Counted from the stretch's first letter, positions 1 to 5,319 are shown. The stretch: 6,597 nt of DNA from an uncultured Oscillibacter sp. (GCA_948435975.1 CAOJHG010000126.1:1-6597); one strand, 5' to 3'. Numbers and translations are program-made. Notes: a model not told the origin generated them from the sequence alone.

Positions 1-313
1 TCAGGATCTTATCGTCGGTGGTGTTGCTCCGGCGGACCAGAGAGCGGGTGTAGCGGTAGGTAACATAATTCTTCGCCACCTCGAACGCGCCGTGGGCCAT
101 GATTTGGTACTCCACCATATCTTGGATATCTTCTACAGAAGGGGAACGGTTCATTTTCTGGCAGGACAGCTCCACAGATTCCGCAATCCGCTGAATCTGC
201 ACCGGCGTCATGCGGTTGCTCTCCTCAATACTCTCGTTTGCTTTGGTGACGGCGGCCAGGATTTTCGTGATATCGAAGACAACCTCTGTGCCGTTTCGCT
301 TGATGACTTTCAT
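1..313 (-). CDS. nrdD: Anaerobic (class III) ribonucleoside-triphosphate reductase, N-terminal ATP-cone part (partial, 3' end outside window)
   Basis: The first 104 codons of a gene that runs off the left edge. It begins MKVIKRNGTEVVFDITKI, and the visible part is an ATP-cone: the VIKRNG start, the VQIQRIAE helix, the SVEDIQDMVEYQIM segment and the VAKNYVTYRYTR end all fit the allosteric nucleotide-binding domain that opens NrdD proteins. NrdD reduces ribonucleoside triphosphates to deoxyribonucleotides without oxygen, using a glycyl radical installed by NrdG; the catalytic barrel, glycyl radical loop and zinc site lie outside the window. NrdR and class I/II reductases also carry ATP-cones, but NrdR has an N-terminal zinc ribbon first and this protein does not. 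The ATG at 311-313 is preceded by a purine-rich ribosome site (GGGGGAAAAGGG). The gene has its own promoter and candidate NrdR boxes, and is separated from the GTPase operon by a terminator. Confidence 0.9.
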   Translation of the reverse strand, partial: MKVIKRNGTEVVFDITKILAAVTKANESIEESNRMTPVQIQRIAESVELSCQKMNRSPSVEDIQDMVEYQIMAHGAFEVAKNYVTYRYTRSLVRRSNTTDDKIL

Positions 314-349
314 GTTCCCTTTTCCCCCTATAGTGTTTCATACTTTTCG

Positions 350-358
350 ACTATACCA
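350..358 (-). promoter_or_regulatory. Extended -10 promoter of nrdD
   Basis: Read on the minus strand this is TGGTATAGT: an extended -10 (TGn) followed by TATAGT, five of six matches to TATAAT. It would start transcription near position 343, leaving a leader of about 30 bases before the nrdD ATG. No good -35 hexamer lies at 16-18 bases, which is tolerated when an extended -10 is present. The upstream candidate NrdR box at 355-370 overlaps it. Confidence 0.5.
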
Positions 359-401
359 CATCTATGGCAACATTGCTACCATAACACACAAGATGTTGAT
401 A
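355..401 (-). promoter_or_regulatory. Candidate tandem NrdR boxes upstream of nrdD
   Basis: The better box, TATCAACATCTTGTGT (386-401, minus strand), matches about 12 of 16 positions of the NrdR consensus acaCwAtATaTwGtgt, with almost the whole right half intact. A weaker box, TTGCCATAGATGTGGT (355-370), matches about 8 of 16. Their centres are 31 bases apart, the about-three-turn spacing usual for NrdR box pairs, and the promoter-proximal one overlaps the -10. NrdR is the general repressor of ribonucleotide reductase genes. The spacing is the main support, because the second box is poor. A further perfect half-site (TATAGTGT, plus strand 329-336) lies just downstream of the -10. Confidence 0.4.
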
Positions 402-516
402 TTCAAGTCGTATTTGCCACTATCGGAAAAAATTTTACACGCCGCCCCGCGCTGAACCATGCCTTCGGAATCCCCCAATCCTTTGCGCCTCTGAGGATTC
501 CCCGGCCCCGGAGCGG

Positions 517-551
517 AAAAAACGAGCAGGCGCTTGTCCCACTCGTTTTTT
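517..551 (-). terminator. Rho-independent terminator after the GTPase operon (bidirectional form)
   Basis: An inverted repeat with arms AAAAAACGAG (517-526) and CTCGTTTTTT (542-551) surrounds a 15-base loop. On the minus strand the hairpin ends in CTCG followed by six T, starting 21 bases after the stop of the divergent GTPase, so it closes that operon and separates it from nrdD. The A-tract on the other side would let it work on plus-strand transcripts too. Only four of the ten base pairs are G-C rich, so efficiency may be moderate. Confidence 0.75.
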
Positions 552-571
552 CAGATGGATTTCCAGTTCTG

Positions 572-1501
572 TCAGAAGGTGACGACCTCCTGAGCGGGCT
601 TTTTACAGGGAGCAATGGACAGCATGTGCATCACCGGCCCCTTTCCCTCGTAAGCGGCATGATCTTCCATAGCCATCCGGGCGGTAACCTCGATCCACTC
701 CCGGTTGTGGTACTTGTCCAGGTCCTTCCCTTTTGCCACCATACCCAGGAACTGCACGTCATTTTCACAGCAGACCATAGCGAAGCGGCCGGGGCAGTGG
801 ACGCCGGGGTAATTCTTGGAGTGGCACATCAGCAGCTTCATGTGGACCTGCTTCCCGTCGTACCGGTCCGGATGGTCCATAACGTCTACATACCATACGC
901 CGAAGTCCTCGTCCGGAATATCCACCACGCTTTGGCTCAGGTCGAAGGGGCACTCCTCCCCGGTGAGATAATCCTCCGTGGAGCCGTCCTCGTTCTCCAG
1001 GAAAATATCCGCCCGGCGGTTCACCATCCGCAGATTTCGCTTTCGCAGGCTGTCCCGCAGCTCTGGTGTGCAGCGGTTGAAGACCAGCATATCCGCATTG
1101 GTGATCTTCTCCATCATCATCTGGCCCATATTCTTGGCATAAACCTCAAAGGTGGACGCCTCGACGAAGGTCATGATCTGGTAAAGAATCCAGTTGGCGG
1201 GCAGGACCTCCCGGTAGAGCCGCTCCATGGACCACATACCGTTGTACTCGATCAGGACCTGCCGGGGACGTACTTTCTTTTCCAGCGCCTTCAAACGCGA
1301 ACAGGTCAGGTCCTCCTCGTCCTCCACATCCTCAATGGTGACATTGTCCAGGGCCTTGGGATTGTATTCCTCCTCACCCTCCTCACAGCGGATAATGAGG
1401 GTGCGCTCCCGCCGGGCAAAGCCGTCCTCCAGGATGCCATTGATAAAATTGGTCTTTCCGGCGTCCAGAAATCCGGCGACCAGGTAAACAGGGATATCCA
1501 T
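572..1501 (-). CDS. Divergent CobW/COG0523-type GTPase lacking CXCC, with a YcgQ/TIGR03943-like C-terminal domain
   Basis: A 309-residue protein with two parts. Residues 1 to about 200 are a CobW-like P-loop GTPase: Walker A GFLDAGKT (10-17), a switch-like acidic stretch (38-46), and IEYNG (84-88) where the family has IE(T/P)SG. The metal-binding CXCC is absent: where the upstream paralogue has GCICCSL, this protein has LTCSRL, with one cysteine (C67). NKxD is reduced to NRCT (142-145). Residues about 203-298 do not look like the usual CobW C-terminal domain. They resemble the C-terminal domain of YcgQ/TIGR03943 (DUF1980) proteins, with YDGKQV (214-219), RFAMVCCEND (239-248) and an EWIEVTA strand (268-274). 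Possible metal ligands are C226, H227, H235, C236, C244 and C245. It follows the canonical GTPase by 74 bases without a terminator and has its own ribosome site (AGAAGG, 6 bases before ATG), so co-transcription is likely. The function is not established; a metal-trafficking partner protein is my inference. Confidence 0.85.
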   Translation of the reverse strand: MDIPVYLVAGFLDAGKTNFINGILEDGFARRERTLIIRCEEGEEEYNPKALDNVTIEDVEDEEDLTCSRLKALEKKVRPRQVLIEYNGMWSMERLYREVLPANWILYQIMTFVEASTFEVYAKNMGQMMMEKITNADMLVFNRCTPELRDSLRKRNLRMVNRRADIFLENEDGSTEDYLTGEECPFDLSQSVVDIPDEDFGVWYVDVMDHPDRYDGKQVHMKLLMCHSKNYPGVHCPGRFAMVCCENDVQFLGMVAKGKDLDKYHNREWIEVTARMAMEDHAAYEGKGPVMHMLSIAPCKKPAQEVVTF

Positions 1502-1533
1502 GAAAAACCTTCTTTATGGCAAAATTGTGATCT

Positions 1534-1560
1534 GAGTGTAAATTTATACGATTCGCAATC
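1534..1560. promoter_or_regulatory. AT-rich dyads between the two GTPase genes, with a weak Zur-box resemblance
   Basis: GTGTAAATTTATAC (1536-1549) is a 14-base palindrome with only one mismatched pair position, and GATTCGCAATC (1550-1560) is a short GATT/AATC dyad next to it. On the minus strand TCGTATAAATTTACA matches about 9 of 14 fixed positions of the Bacillus Zur 7-1-7 box TCGTAATnATTACGA, mostly in the left half. Sites of this kind could give the second gene separate control, but no convincing promoter was found here and AT-rich palindromes arise easily by chance. Confidence 0.2.
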
Positions 1561-1575
1561 TTTTGATGCGGGCGC

Positions 1576-2652
1576 TTACAGGCCAAAGAGCTCCGCAAGA
1601 CGGTCTTCCTTCAGCTCCGCGCCAATGACACAGAGACGGCCAGTGTAATCCGGGCAGCCAGTACGGACCTCGTGTTCCTCCGGTACATAGTCAAATTCAA
1701 GCCACGCGCCGCCTTCACCGTTCACGATGCCCTTTGCCCGAAGAACCGCGCCGTATTCTCCGCTGTCCAGAGCCGCAAGAATCTTCTCGATCTCCGCCTG
1801 AGTATAAACCTTTGGCGTCTCTCTGCCCCAACTGGTAAAGACTTCATCGGCATGGTGATGATGGTGGTGGTGCTCATGCTCGTGATGATGCTCGTGCTCG
1901 TGTTCATGATGATCTTCATGCCCATGTTCGTGATGATGGTGATGTTCGTCCTCGTGCTCATGATGATGCTCGTGCTCGTGGTGATGGTGTTCGTGTTCGG
2001 CCTCCTCTGCGGCGTGCTCGGCCCGCATCTTCTCCAGCAGCTCATCCGCAAGAGATACCTTTTCGATTGCAGCAAGGACCGTCCTGCCGTCCAATTGGTC
2101 CCAAGGGGTGGTCAGAATCACCGCGCCGGGGTTCTTCTCCCGCAGCATGGCCGCAGCCGCTTCCAGCTTCTCCTGATTCAGCTTCTGGGTGCGGGAGAGA
2201 ATGATTGTCCCCGCGCTCTCAATCTGATTGTTGTAGAACTCGCCGAAGTTCTTCATATAAACCCTGACCTTTGTTGCATCTGCCACGGTAACAAAGCTGT
2301 TCAATTTCATATCCTGGGCCTCCGCCGCTGTGTTCTCCACCGCCACGATAACATCGGACAGCTTGCCCACGCCGGAGGGTTCGATCAAAATCCGGTCCGG
2401 GTGAAATTGGGCCGCCACATCCTTCAGCGCCTGGTTGAAATCGCCCACCAGAGAACAGCAGATGCACCCGGAGGACATTTCCGAGATCTGAATACCGGAC
2501 TCCTTCAGAAAACCGCCGTCGATGCTGATCTCGCCGAATTCGTTCTCAATAAGGACCAGCTTTTCCCCCTGGTACGCCTCCGCCAGCAGTTTTTTAATCA
2601 GCGTTGTCTTGCCAGCGCCCAGGAAACCAGAGATAATGTCAATCTTAATCAT
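1576..2652 (-). CDS. CobW/COG0523 family metallochaperone GTPase with His-rich stretch
   Basis: A 358-residue G3E-class P-loop GTPase of the kind thought to hand zinc, cobalt or another metal to target proteins. Visible in order: Walker A GFLGAGKTT (9-17), switch motif ENEFGE (36-41), the family's metal-binding GCICC (62-66), IEPSG (90-94), a histidine/glutamate-rich stretch (about 213-267) and a complete CobW C-terminal domain from TSWGRETP (273-280) to the end. The usual NKxD is replaced by SRTQ (153-156). His-rich stretches at this position are common in COG0523 proteins and are taken as metal storage or sensing loops. The ATG at 2650-2652 is preferred because MIKIDIISGFLGAGK is the normal family start and AAAGGA lies 9 bases upstream; an in-frame GTG at 2674-2676 would add 8 residues but lacks a ribosome site. 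It is the first gene of a two-GTPase operon with its own promoter and a Fur-like operator. The metal cannot be read from sequence; zinc is most likely. Confidence 0.95.
   Translation of the reverse strand: MIKIDIISGFLGAGKTTLIKKLLAEAYQGEKLVLIENEFGEISIDGGFLKESGIQISEMSSGCICCSLVGDFNQALKDVAAQFHPDRILIEPSGVGKLSDVIVAVENTAAEAQDMKLNSFVTVADATKVRVYMKNFGEFYNNQIESAGTIILSRTQKLNQEKLEAAAAMLREKNPGAVILTTPWDQLDGRTVLAAIEKVSLADELLEKMRAEHAAEEAEHEHHHHEHEHHHEHEDEHHHHHEHGHEDHHEHEHEHHHEHEHHHHHHHADEVFTSWGRETPKVYTQAEIEKILAALDSGEYGAVLRAKGIVNGEGGAWLEFDYVPEEHEVRTGCPDYTGRLCVIGAELKEDRLAELFGL
1852..2016 (-). repeat. Low-complexity His/Glu codon repeat inside the GTPase gene
   Basis: This region encodes residues 213-267 of the CXCC GTPase: 33 histidines in 55 residues (32 of the 48 from 220 to 267), the rest mainly glutamate with a little aspartate. 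At DNA level it is an imperfect repeat of CAY and GAR codons. Mixed synonymous codons (CAC/CAT, GAG/GAA) show selection on the protein sequence as well as possible slippage. Its length is likely to vary between strains. Confidence 0.9.
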
Positions 2653-2661
2653 ATTCTCAAA

Positions 2662-2667
2662 TCCTTT
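2662..2667 (-). promoter_or_regulatory. Ribosome binding site deciding the GTPase start
   Basis: AAAGGA on the minus strand, 9 bases before the ATG at 2650-2652. The alternative upstream GTG (2674-2676) has no comparable purine-rich site at the right distance, so the shorter protein is preferred. Confidence 0.7.
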
Positions 2668-2719
2668 TCTTTTCACAGAGTTTCATTTAATCGCAGGGTC
2701 CCTCGCGTACATTGGCTAT

Positions 2720-2747
2720 ATCATAGCACTATTTTTCGAAAATGCAA
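2720..2747 (-). promoter_or_regulatory. Promoter of the two-GTPase operon
   Basis: On the minus strand a -35 TTGCAT (2742-2747) and a -10 TATGAT (2720-2725) are separated by 16 bases, in the AT-rich gap between the symporter stop and the GTPase start. Transcription would begin near 2713, giving a leader of about 60 bases. The -35 lies inside the Fur-like operator at 2738-2756. The shift from the GC-rich symporter gene to this AT-rich gap supports a real regulatory region. Confidence 0.6.
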
Positions 2748-2756
2748 GTCATTCGC
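2738..2756 (-). promoter_or_regulatory. Candidate Fur-family (Fur/Zur/Per) operator over the -35
   Basis: The minus-strand sequence GCGAATGACTTGCATTTTC matches 13 of 19 positions of the classical Fur box GATAATGATAATCATTATC when compared by eye, keeping the AATGA and CATT arms. It covers the -35 hexamer of the operon promoter, where a metal-loaded repressor would block RNA polymerase. COG0523 genes are often under Zur, a Fur-family zinc repressor, so the position makes sense. Which family member binds cannot be decided from one site. Confidence 0.4.
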
Positions 2757-2788
2757 AAAAATTTTACTTTTATTCCCACGAAACATTT

Positions 2789-4162
2789 TTAACGCCTTTT
2801 CCGCCGCTTTTCAAACTCCAGCGTCTCCCGCGCCACCGTTTCCGAGAGCAGCAGCAGACACGCCAGATTCGGCAGACACATCAGCGCGTTGCACACGTCG
2901 GACAGGCGGAACACGGCCTCCAGACTCCCTCCCGCTCCCAAAGCTACTGTCAGACAGAATATCCCCCGGTAGAGAGGCAGGGCCCCAGCGCCAAAAAGAT
3001 ATGAAAAGGCTGCTTCACCTTGGAACTCCCAGCCCAGCACGGAGGAAAAAGCAAACAGCACAATCGCAGCCGCTACAAAACGCCCGCCCGCGCCTCCCAT
3101 CACGGTCCGGAAGGCCAGAATCACCAGCGCCGCGCCGTCTACCGCCTGGCCAGCAGTGTCTGCCGTTCCCAGTACGCCGGAGCAGCAGATGGCAAGCCCA
3201 GTCACCGTGCAAACCACCATGGTGTCGATCACATTTCCGGTCATGCTGATGTAGCCCTGACGGACGGGGTCCCCTCCAGAGGCGGAAGCAGCAGAAATAG
3301 CGGCGGAGCCCAGACCGGCCTCGTTGGAAAAGACGCCCCGGGATACGCCCCGCCGCACCGTCTCCGCCCAGGCAGCCGCAGTCCCAGCCGCACCTCCTGC
3401 CGCCGCCCTGGGAGATATTGCACAAGACAGGATTTCCCACAGCCCGGCGGGCAGGTTCTCCAGGTTCCCCAGCACCACCGCCAGGCCCGCCGCCAGGTAA
3501 AACAGCGCCATAGCAGGAACCAGAGCTGTACAGACGCGGGAGATCCCCTGGACGCCTCCCGCCATGACCGCCAGGGCCAGTGCCGCCGCTCCCAGGCCCG
3601 CCGCCCAGGCAGGAACACCCCACACGCTCCCCAGGGCTCCAGCGATGGAATTGGACTGGGTGATTCCCCCAATGCCGAAGGAGGCCCCAACAGCGAACAG
3701 CGCGAACAGGCCCCCCAGCACCGCCCCCGCCGGCCCCAGCGCCTCCCGCATGACGTACATCGGCCCGCCGCACCAGTCTCCCTGTCCATTCCGCCGCCGG
3801 TATTTCACAGCCAGCATACACTCGGCGTACTTTGCCGCAAGGCCCGTCAAAGCGGAAATCTCCATCCATACCAGCGCCCCCGGCCCTCCCGCCACCAGAG
3901 CTGTAGCTACGCCGACAATATTCCCTGTTCCAATCGTCGCCGCCAGAGAGGTCATCAGAGCGGAGAAGGGAGATACGCCGCCCTTTCCATCCGCTCTCCG
4001 CGCCTCCCTGCCCAGGGCGGACCGCAGGGCATAGCCAAGATTCCGCCAGGGCAGAAAATGCAGGCGCACCGTGAGAAACAGCCCGGTCCCCAGCAAAAGC
4101 ACCAAGGTCCCGGGTCCCCACAGCACACGGTCCGCAGTCCGCAGCCATCCGGTCAGATCCAT
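2789..4162 (-). CDS. Sodium:alanine/glycine symporter (AGCS family)
   Basis: A 457-residue, very hydrophobic inner-membrane protein of normal length for the AGCS family, which imports small neutral amino acids (alanine, glycine, sometimes glutamine) with sodium. Family motifs: SLAATIGTGNIVGVATAL (72-89), GGPGALVWMEISALTG (92-107), which fits the sodium:alanine symporter signature except that F and W are replaced by V and E, then CGGPMYVM (131-138), GVFSNEAGLGSA (276-287) and GWEFQGEAAFSYLFG (377-391). About 10-12 membrane segments can be seen, ending in a basic tail EKRRKRR. The ATG at 4160-4162 has AGGGGG 8 bases upstream. It lies downstream of the YjdF-like gene on the same strand, about 256 bases away across a strong hairpin, so co-transcription is uncertain. 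No promoter of its own and no glycine riboswitch was recognised. The exact substrate cannot be told from the sequence. Confidence 0.96.
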   Translation of the reverse strand: MDLTGWLRTADRVLWGPGTLVLLLGTGLFLTVRLHFLPWRNLGYALRSALGREARRADGKGGVSPFSALMTSLAATIGTGNIVGVATALVAGGPGALVWMEISALTGLAAKYAECMLAVKYRRRNGQGDWCGGPMYVMREALGPAGAVLGGLFALFAVGASFGIGGITQSNSIAGALGSVWGVPAWAAGLGAAALALAVMAGGVQGISRVCTALVPAMALFYLAAGLAVVLGNLENLPAGLWEILSCAISPRAAAGGAAGTAAAWAETVRRGVSRGVFSNEAGLGSAAISAASASGGDPVRQGYISMTGNVIDTMVVCTVTGLAICCSGVLGTADTAGQAVDGAALVILAFRTVMGGAGGRFVAAAIVLFAFSSVLGWEFQGEAAFSYLFGAGALPLYRGIFCLTVALGAGGSLEAVFRLSDVCNALMCLPNLACLLLLSETVARETLEFEKRRKRR

Positions 4163-4231
4163 ACAGCCATCCCCCTTTTTCCAGTAAGACAGCCTATGCG
4201 CCCGCCCTTTTGGGATATGCCCAGACAGCGG

Positions 4232-4269
4232 AAAGCGCCGCAGGGTCCCTTTCCCATGCAGCGCTTTTT
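4232..4269 (+). terminator. Strong hairpin with a plus-strand T-tract between the YjdF-like gene and the symporter
   Basis: AAAGCGC (4232-4238) pairs with GCGCTTT (4261-4267). An inner stem GCAGGG (4240-4245) pairs with CCC and TGC (4253-4259) around one bulged A, with loop TCCCTTT. On the plus strand it runs into TTTTTATTTG, a good intrinsic terminator shape. On the minus strand, the direction of all genes here, only three T follow, although it sits directly after the stop of the small ORF ending at 4268. It may act as a weak terminator or mRNA-stabilising hairpin on the minus strand, or stop antisense transcription into the upstream gene. Confidence 0.5.
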
Positions 4270-4438
4270 ATTTGTCCCTTTTACCTTTCGTGCCGGCGGA
4301 ACTGGGCATTGGCGATTTCATGAGCCGCAGCTTGAAGCAAAAAATCAGCCGTGCTATATCAAGAGCAATAAAATGGGCAGCCAGTCCTGATGGCGAAAGG
4401 GCATTCTGTTTGGAGGCATTACACACCTTTCCCGTCAT
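4268..4438 (-). CDS. Possible small hypothetical protein (56 aa), doubtful
   Basis: A 56-codon ORF whose first 20 bases overlap the end of the YjdF-like gene in another frame. The product is basic, with a short amphipathic middle (about residues 20-40, AAHFIALDIARLIFCFKLRL) and a Lys/Arg-rich end (GTKGKRDK). GGAGGAG lies only about one base before the ATG, too close for good initiation, although overlap with the upstream gene could allow coupled translation. About half of its third positions are G or C, clearly lower than in the neighbouring genes, which argues against a well-adapted gene. The stop is followed at once by a strong hairpin. I recognise no family. It could be a small real gene, a gene remnant or a chance ORF. 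Confidence 0.25.
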   Translation of the reverse strand: MTGKVCNASKQNALSPSGLAAHFIALDIARLIFCFKLRLMKSPMPSSAGTKGKRDK

Positions 4439-5303
4439 TCTCCTCCCGGACCTGCTGAAGATAATCCTGTTCCGCCGTCTTCTTACTGGGGACAAAGCCC
4501 TGGGCAGCCGTCTTTTTTTTGCCCTTGCTCTTGGCGTAAAAGAACCCGGTGACGGAGAAAACCACCGCTCCCAGGAAGTTCACGAACAGATCCTTCATGG
4601 TGTCAATCAAGCCGATGTCCAGGTAGCCCCCCAAGCCAAGGTCCTCCCCGTTGACAAAAACGCTCTGGATATCCCGCACGGCAATGACTTTATTGCTCAT
4701 GGCCGGGTCCAGCTCCACAGTGTAAATGGCGTTGATGACGGTATCCTTCTGCATATCGGTGTGGAAAAACCAATCCATGCCGAATTCAAAGAACTCCCAG
4801 AGAACCCCGATGGTCATGGAGAAGCAGAAGGCCACCAGCGCCAGGAAGAAGGGTGACAGGTCAAAGGTCAGGTCCTCATTGTCATTCAGGAGGATGACCA
4901 TGGAAAAACCCACCGCCGCCGCCAGGAACCCATTAAGCGTGTGGAGCATGGTATCCCAATGCGGAACGACAATGTAAAAAGCGTTGACCTCCCCCAAAAT
5001 CTCCGCCGCAAAGATGAAGCAGAGGATCGTAATCTCCAGAGCCGGGGGCAGCTCGATGCGGAGCTTCACCTGGACCCAGCTAGGCACATAGAGCAGCAGC
5101 AGGGTCAGGGCACAAAAGAACGCGCTCTCATAGTGGGTCTGAATCACCTGGCGCACCAGGACCACAATGACCAGCGCCCGGAGAATATAGAACACAACAA
5201 ATGAGCTTTTATGCTCCCGCAGTTCCATTTCCATCGCTTGGCGGAAGTTGCGTTTTTCCTTCTTCTTTTCTCTCTTACGCGCCGCCTTATCTAATTTCTT
5301 CAA
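4419..5303 (-). CDS. YjdF-like (DUF2238-type) integral membrane protein
   Basis: A 294-residue membrane protein of unknown function. A very basic N-terminus (residues 1-20, mostly K, R and E) is followed by about six membrane segments near 34-54, 57-77, 89-112, 117-138, 150-172 and 236-256. The motifs HWDTMLHTLNGFLAAAVGF (115-133), WEFFEFGMDW (169-178) and DTMKDLFVNFLGAVVF (234-249) fit the YjdF/DUF2238 family, in which the WD..LH, WE..E and DTMkD elements are conserved. It is longer than the roughly 200-residue classical YjdF because of an about 60-residue polar loop (180-235) and charged tails. The start is TTG at 5301-5303, chosen because a perfect AAAGGAGG lies 8 bases upstream; the first in-frame ATG is 23 codons further in and has no such site. 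A near-consensus promoter lies about 70 bases upstream. No transport substrate or enzyme activity is known for the family. Confidence 0.78.
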   Translation of the reverse strand: MKKLDKAARKREKKKEKRNFRQAMEMELREHKSSFVVFYILRALVIVVLVRQVIQTHYESAFFCALTLLLLYVPSWVQVKLRIELPPALEITILCFIFAAEILGEVNAFYIVVPHWDTMLHTLNGFLAAAVGFSMVILLNDNEDLTFDLSPFFLALVAFCFSMTIGVLWEFFEFGMDWFFHTDMQKDTVINAIYTVELDPAMSNKVIAVRDIQSVFVNGEDLGLGGYLDIGLIDTMKDLFVNFLGAVVFSVTGFFYAKSKGKKKTAAQGFVPSKKTAEQDYLQQVREENDGKGV

Positions 5304-5311
5304 GTCTTTCG

Positions 5312-5319
5312 CCTCCTTT
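5312..5319 (-). promoter_or_regulatory. Strong ribosome binding site for a TTG start
   Basis: AAAGGAGG on the minus strand, 8 bases before TTG at 5301-5303. This full-length Shine-Dalgarno match is the reason for calling the TTG start of the YjdF-like gene rather than an internal ATG. Confidence 0.85.

Noticed and set aside
461..501. GGAATCC/GGATTCC inverted repeat between the terminator and the nrdD promoter
   Set aside because: The arms are 7 bases with a long unpaired spacer and no T-tract; a chance origin is likely and no function can be assigned.
92..1648. Long plus-strand open frame (518 codons)
   Set aside because: It lies opposite the well-supported GTPase gene and nrdD, has no ribosome site and no recognisable domain; long antisense frames are common in GC-biased genes.
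1672..3249. Long plus-strand open frame (525 codons) with a very hydrophobic Met/Val/Leu run
   Set aside because: The apparent membrane-like run is simply the reverse strand of the His/Glu codon repeat of the GTPase. The rest crosses a promoter region and the symporter gene antisense.
2692..4250. Exact 12-base repeat CGCAGGGTCCCT at 2692-2703 and 4239-4250, in two leader regions
   Set aside because: A window of this size is expected to contain a few 12-base repeats by chance. The second copy is part of a hairpin and no third copy was noticed.
3015..4390. Overlapping long frames on both strands within the symporter gene
   Set aside because: Their Gly/Arg/Pro/Ser-rich translations are typical frame shadows of a GC-rich membrane protein gene; the AGCS frame explains the sequence fully.
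4163..4418. Possible glycine riboswitch before the AGCS symporter
   Set aside because: A stretch AAAGGTAAAAGGGAC faintly recalls the glycine aptamer, but the paired stems and conserved cores of the aptamer are not there; the region is explained by the small ORF and the hairpin.
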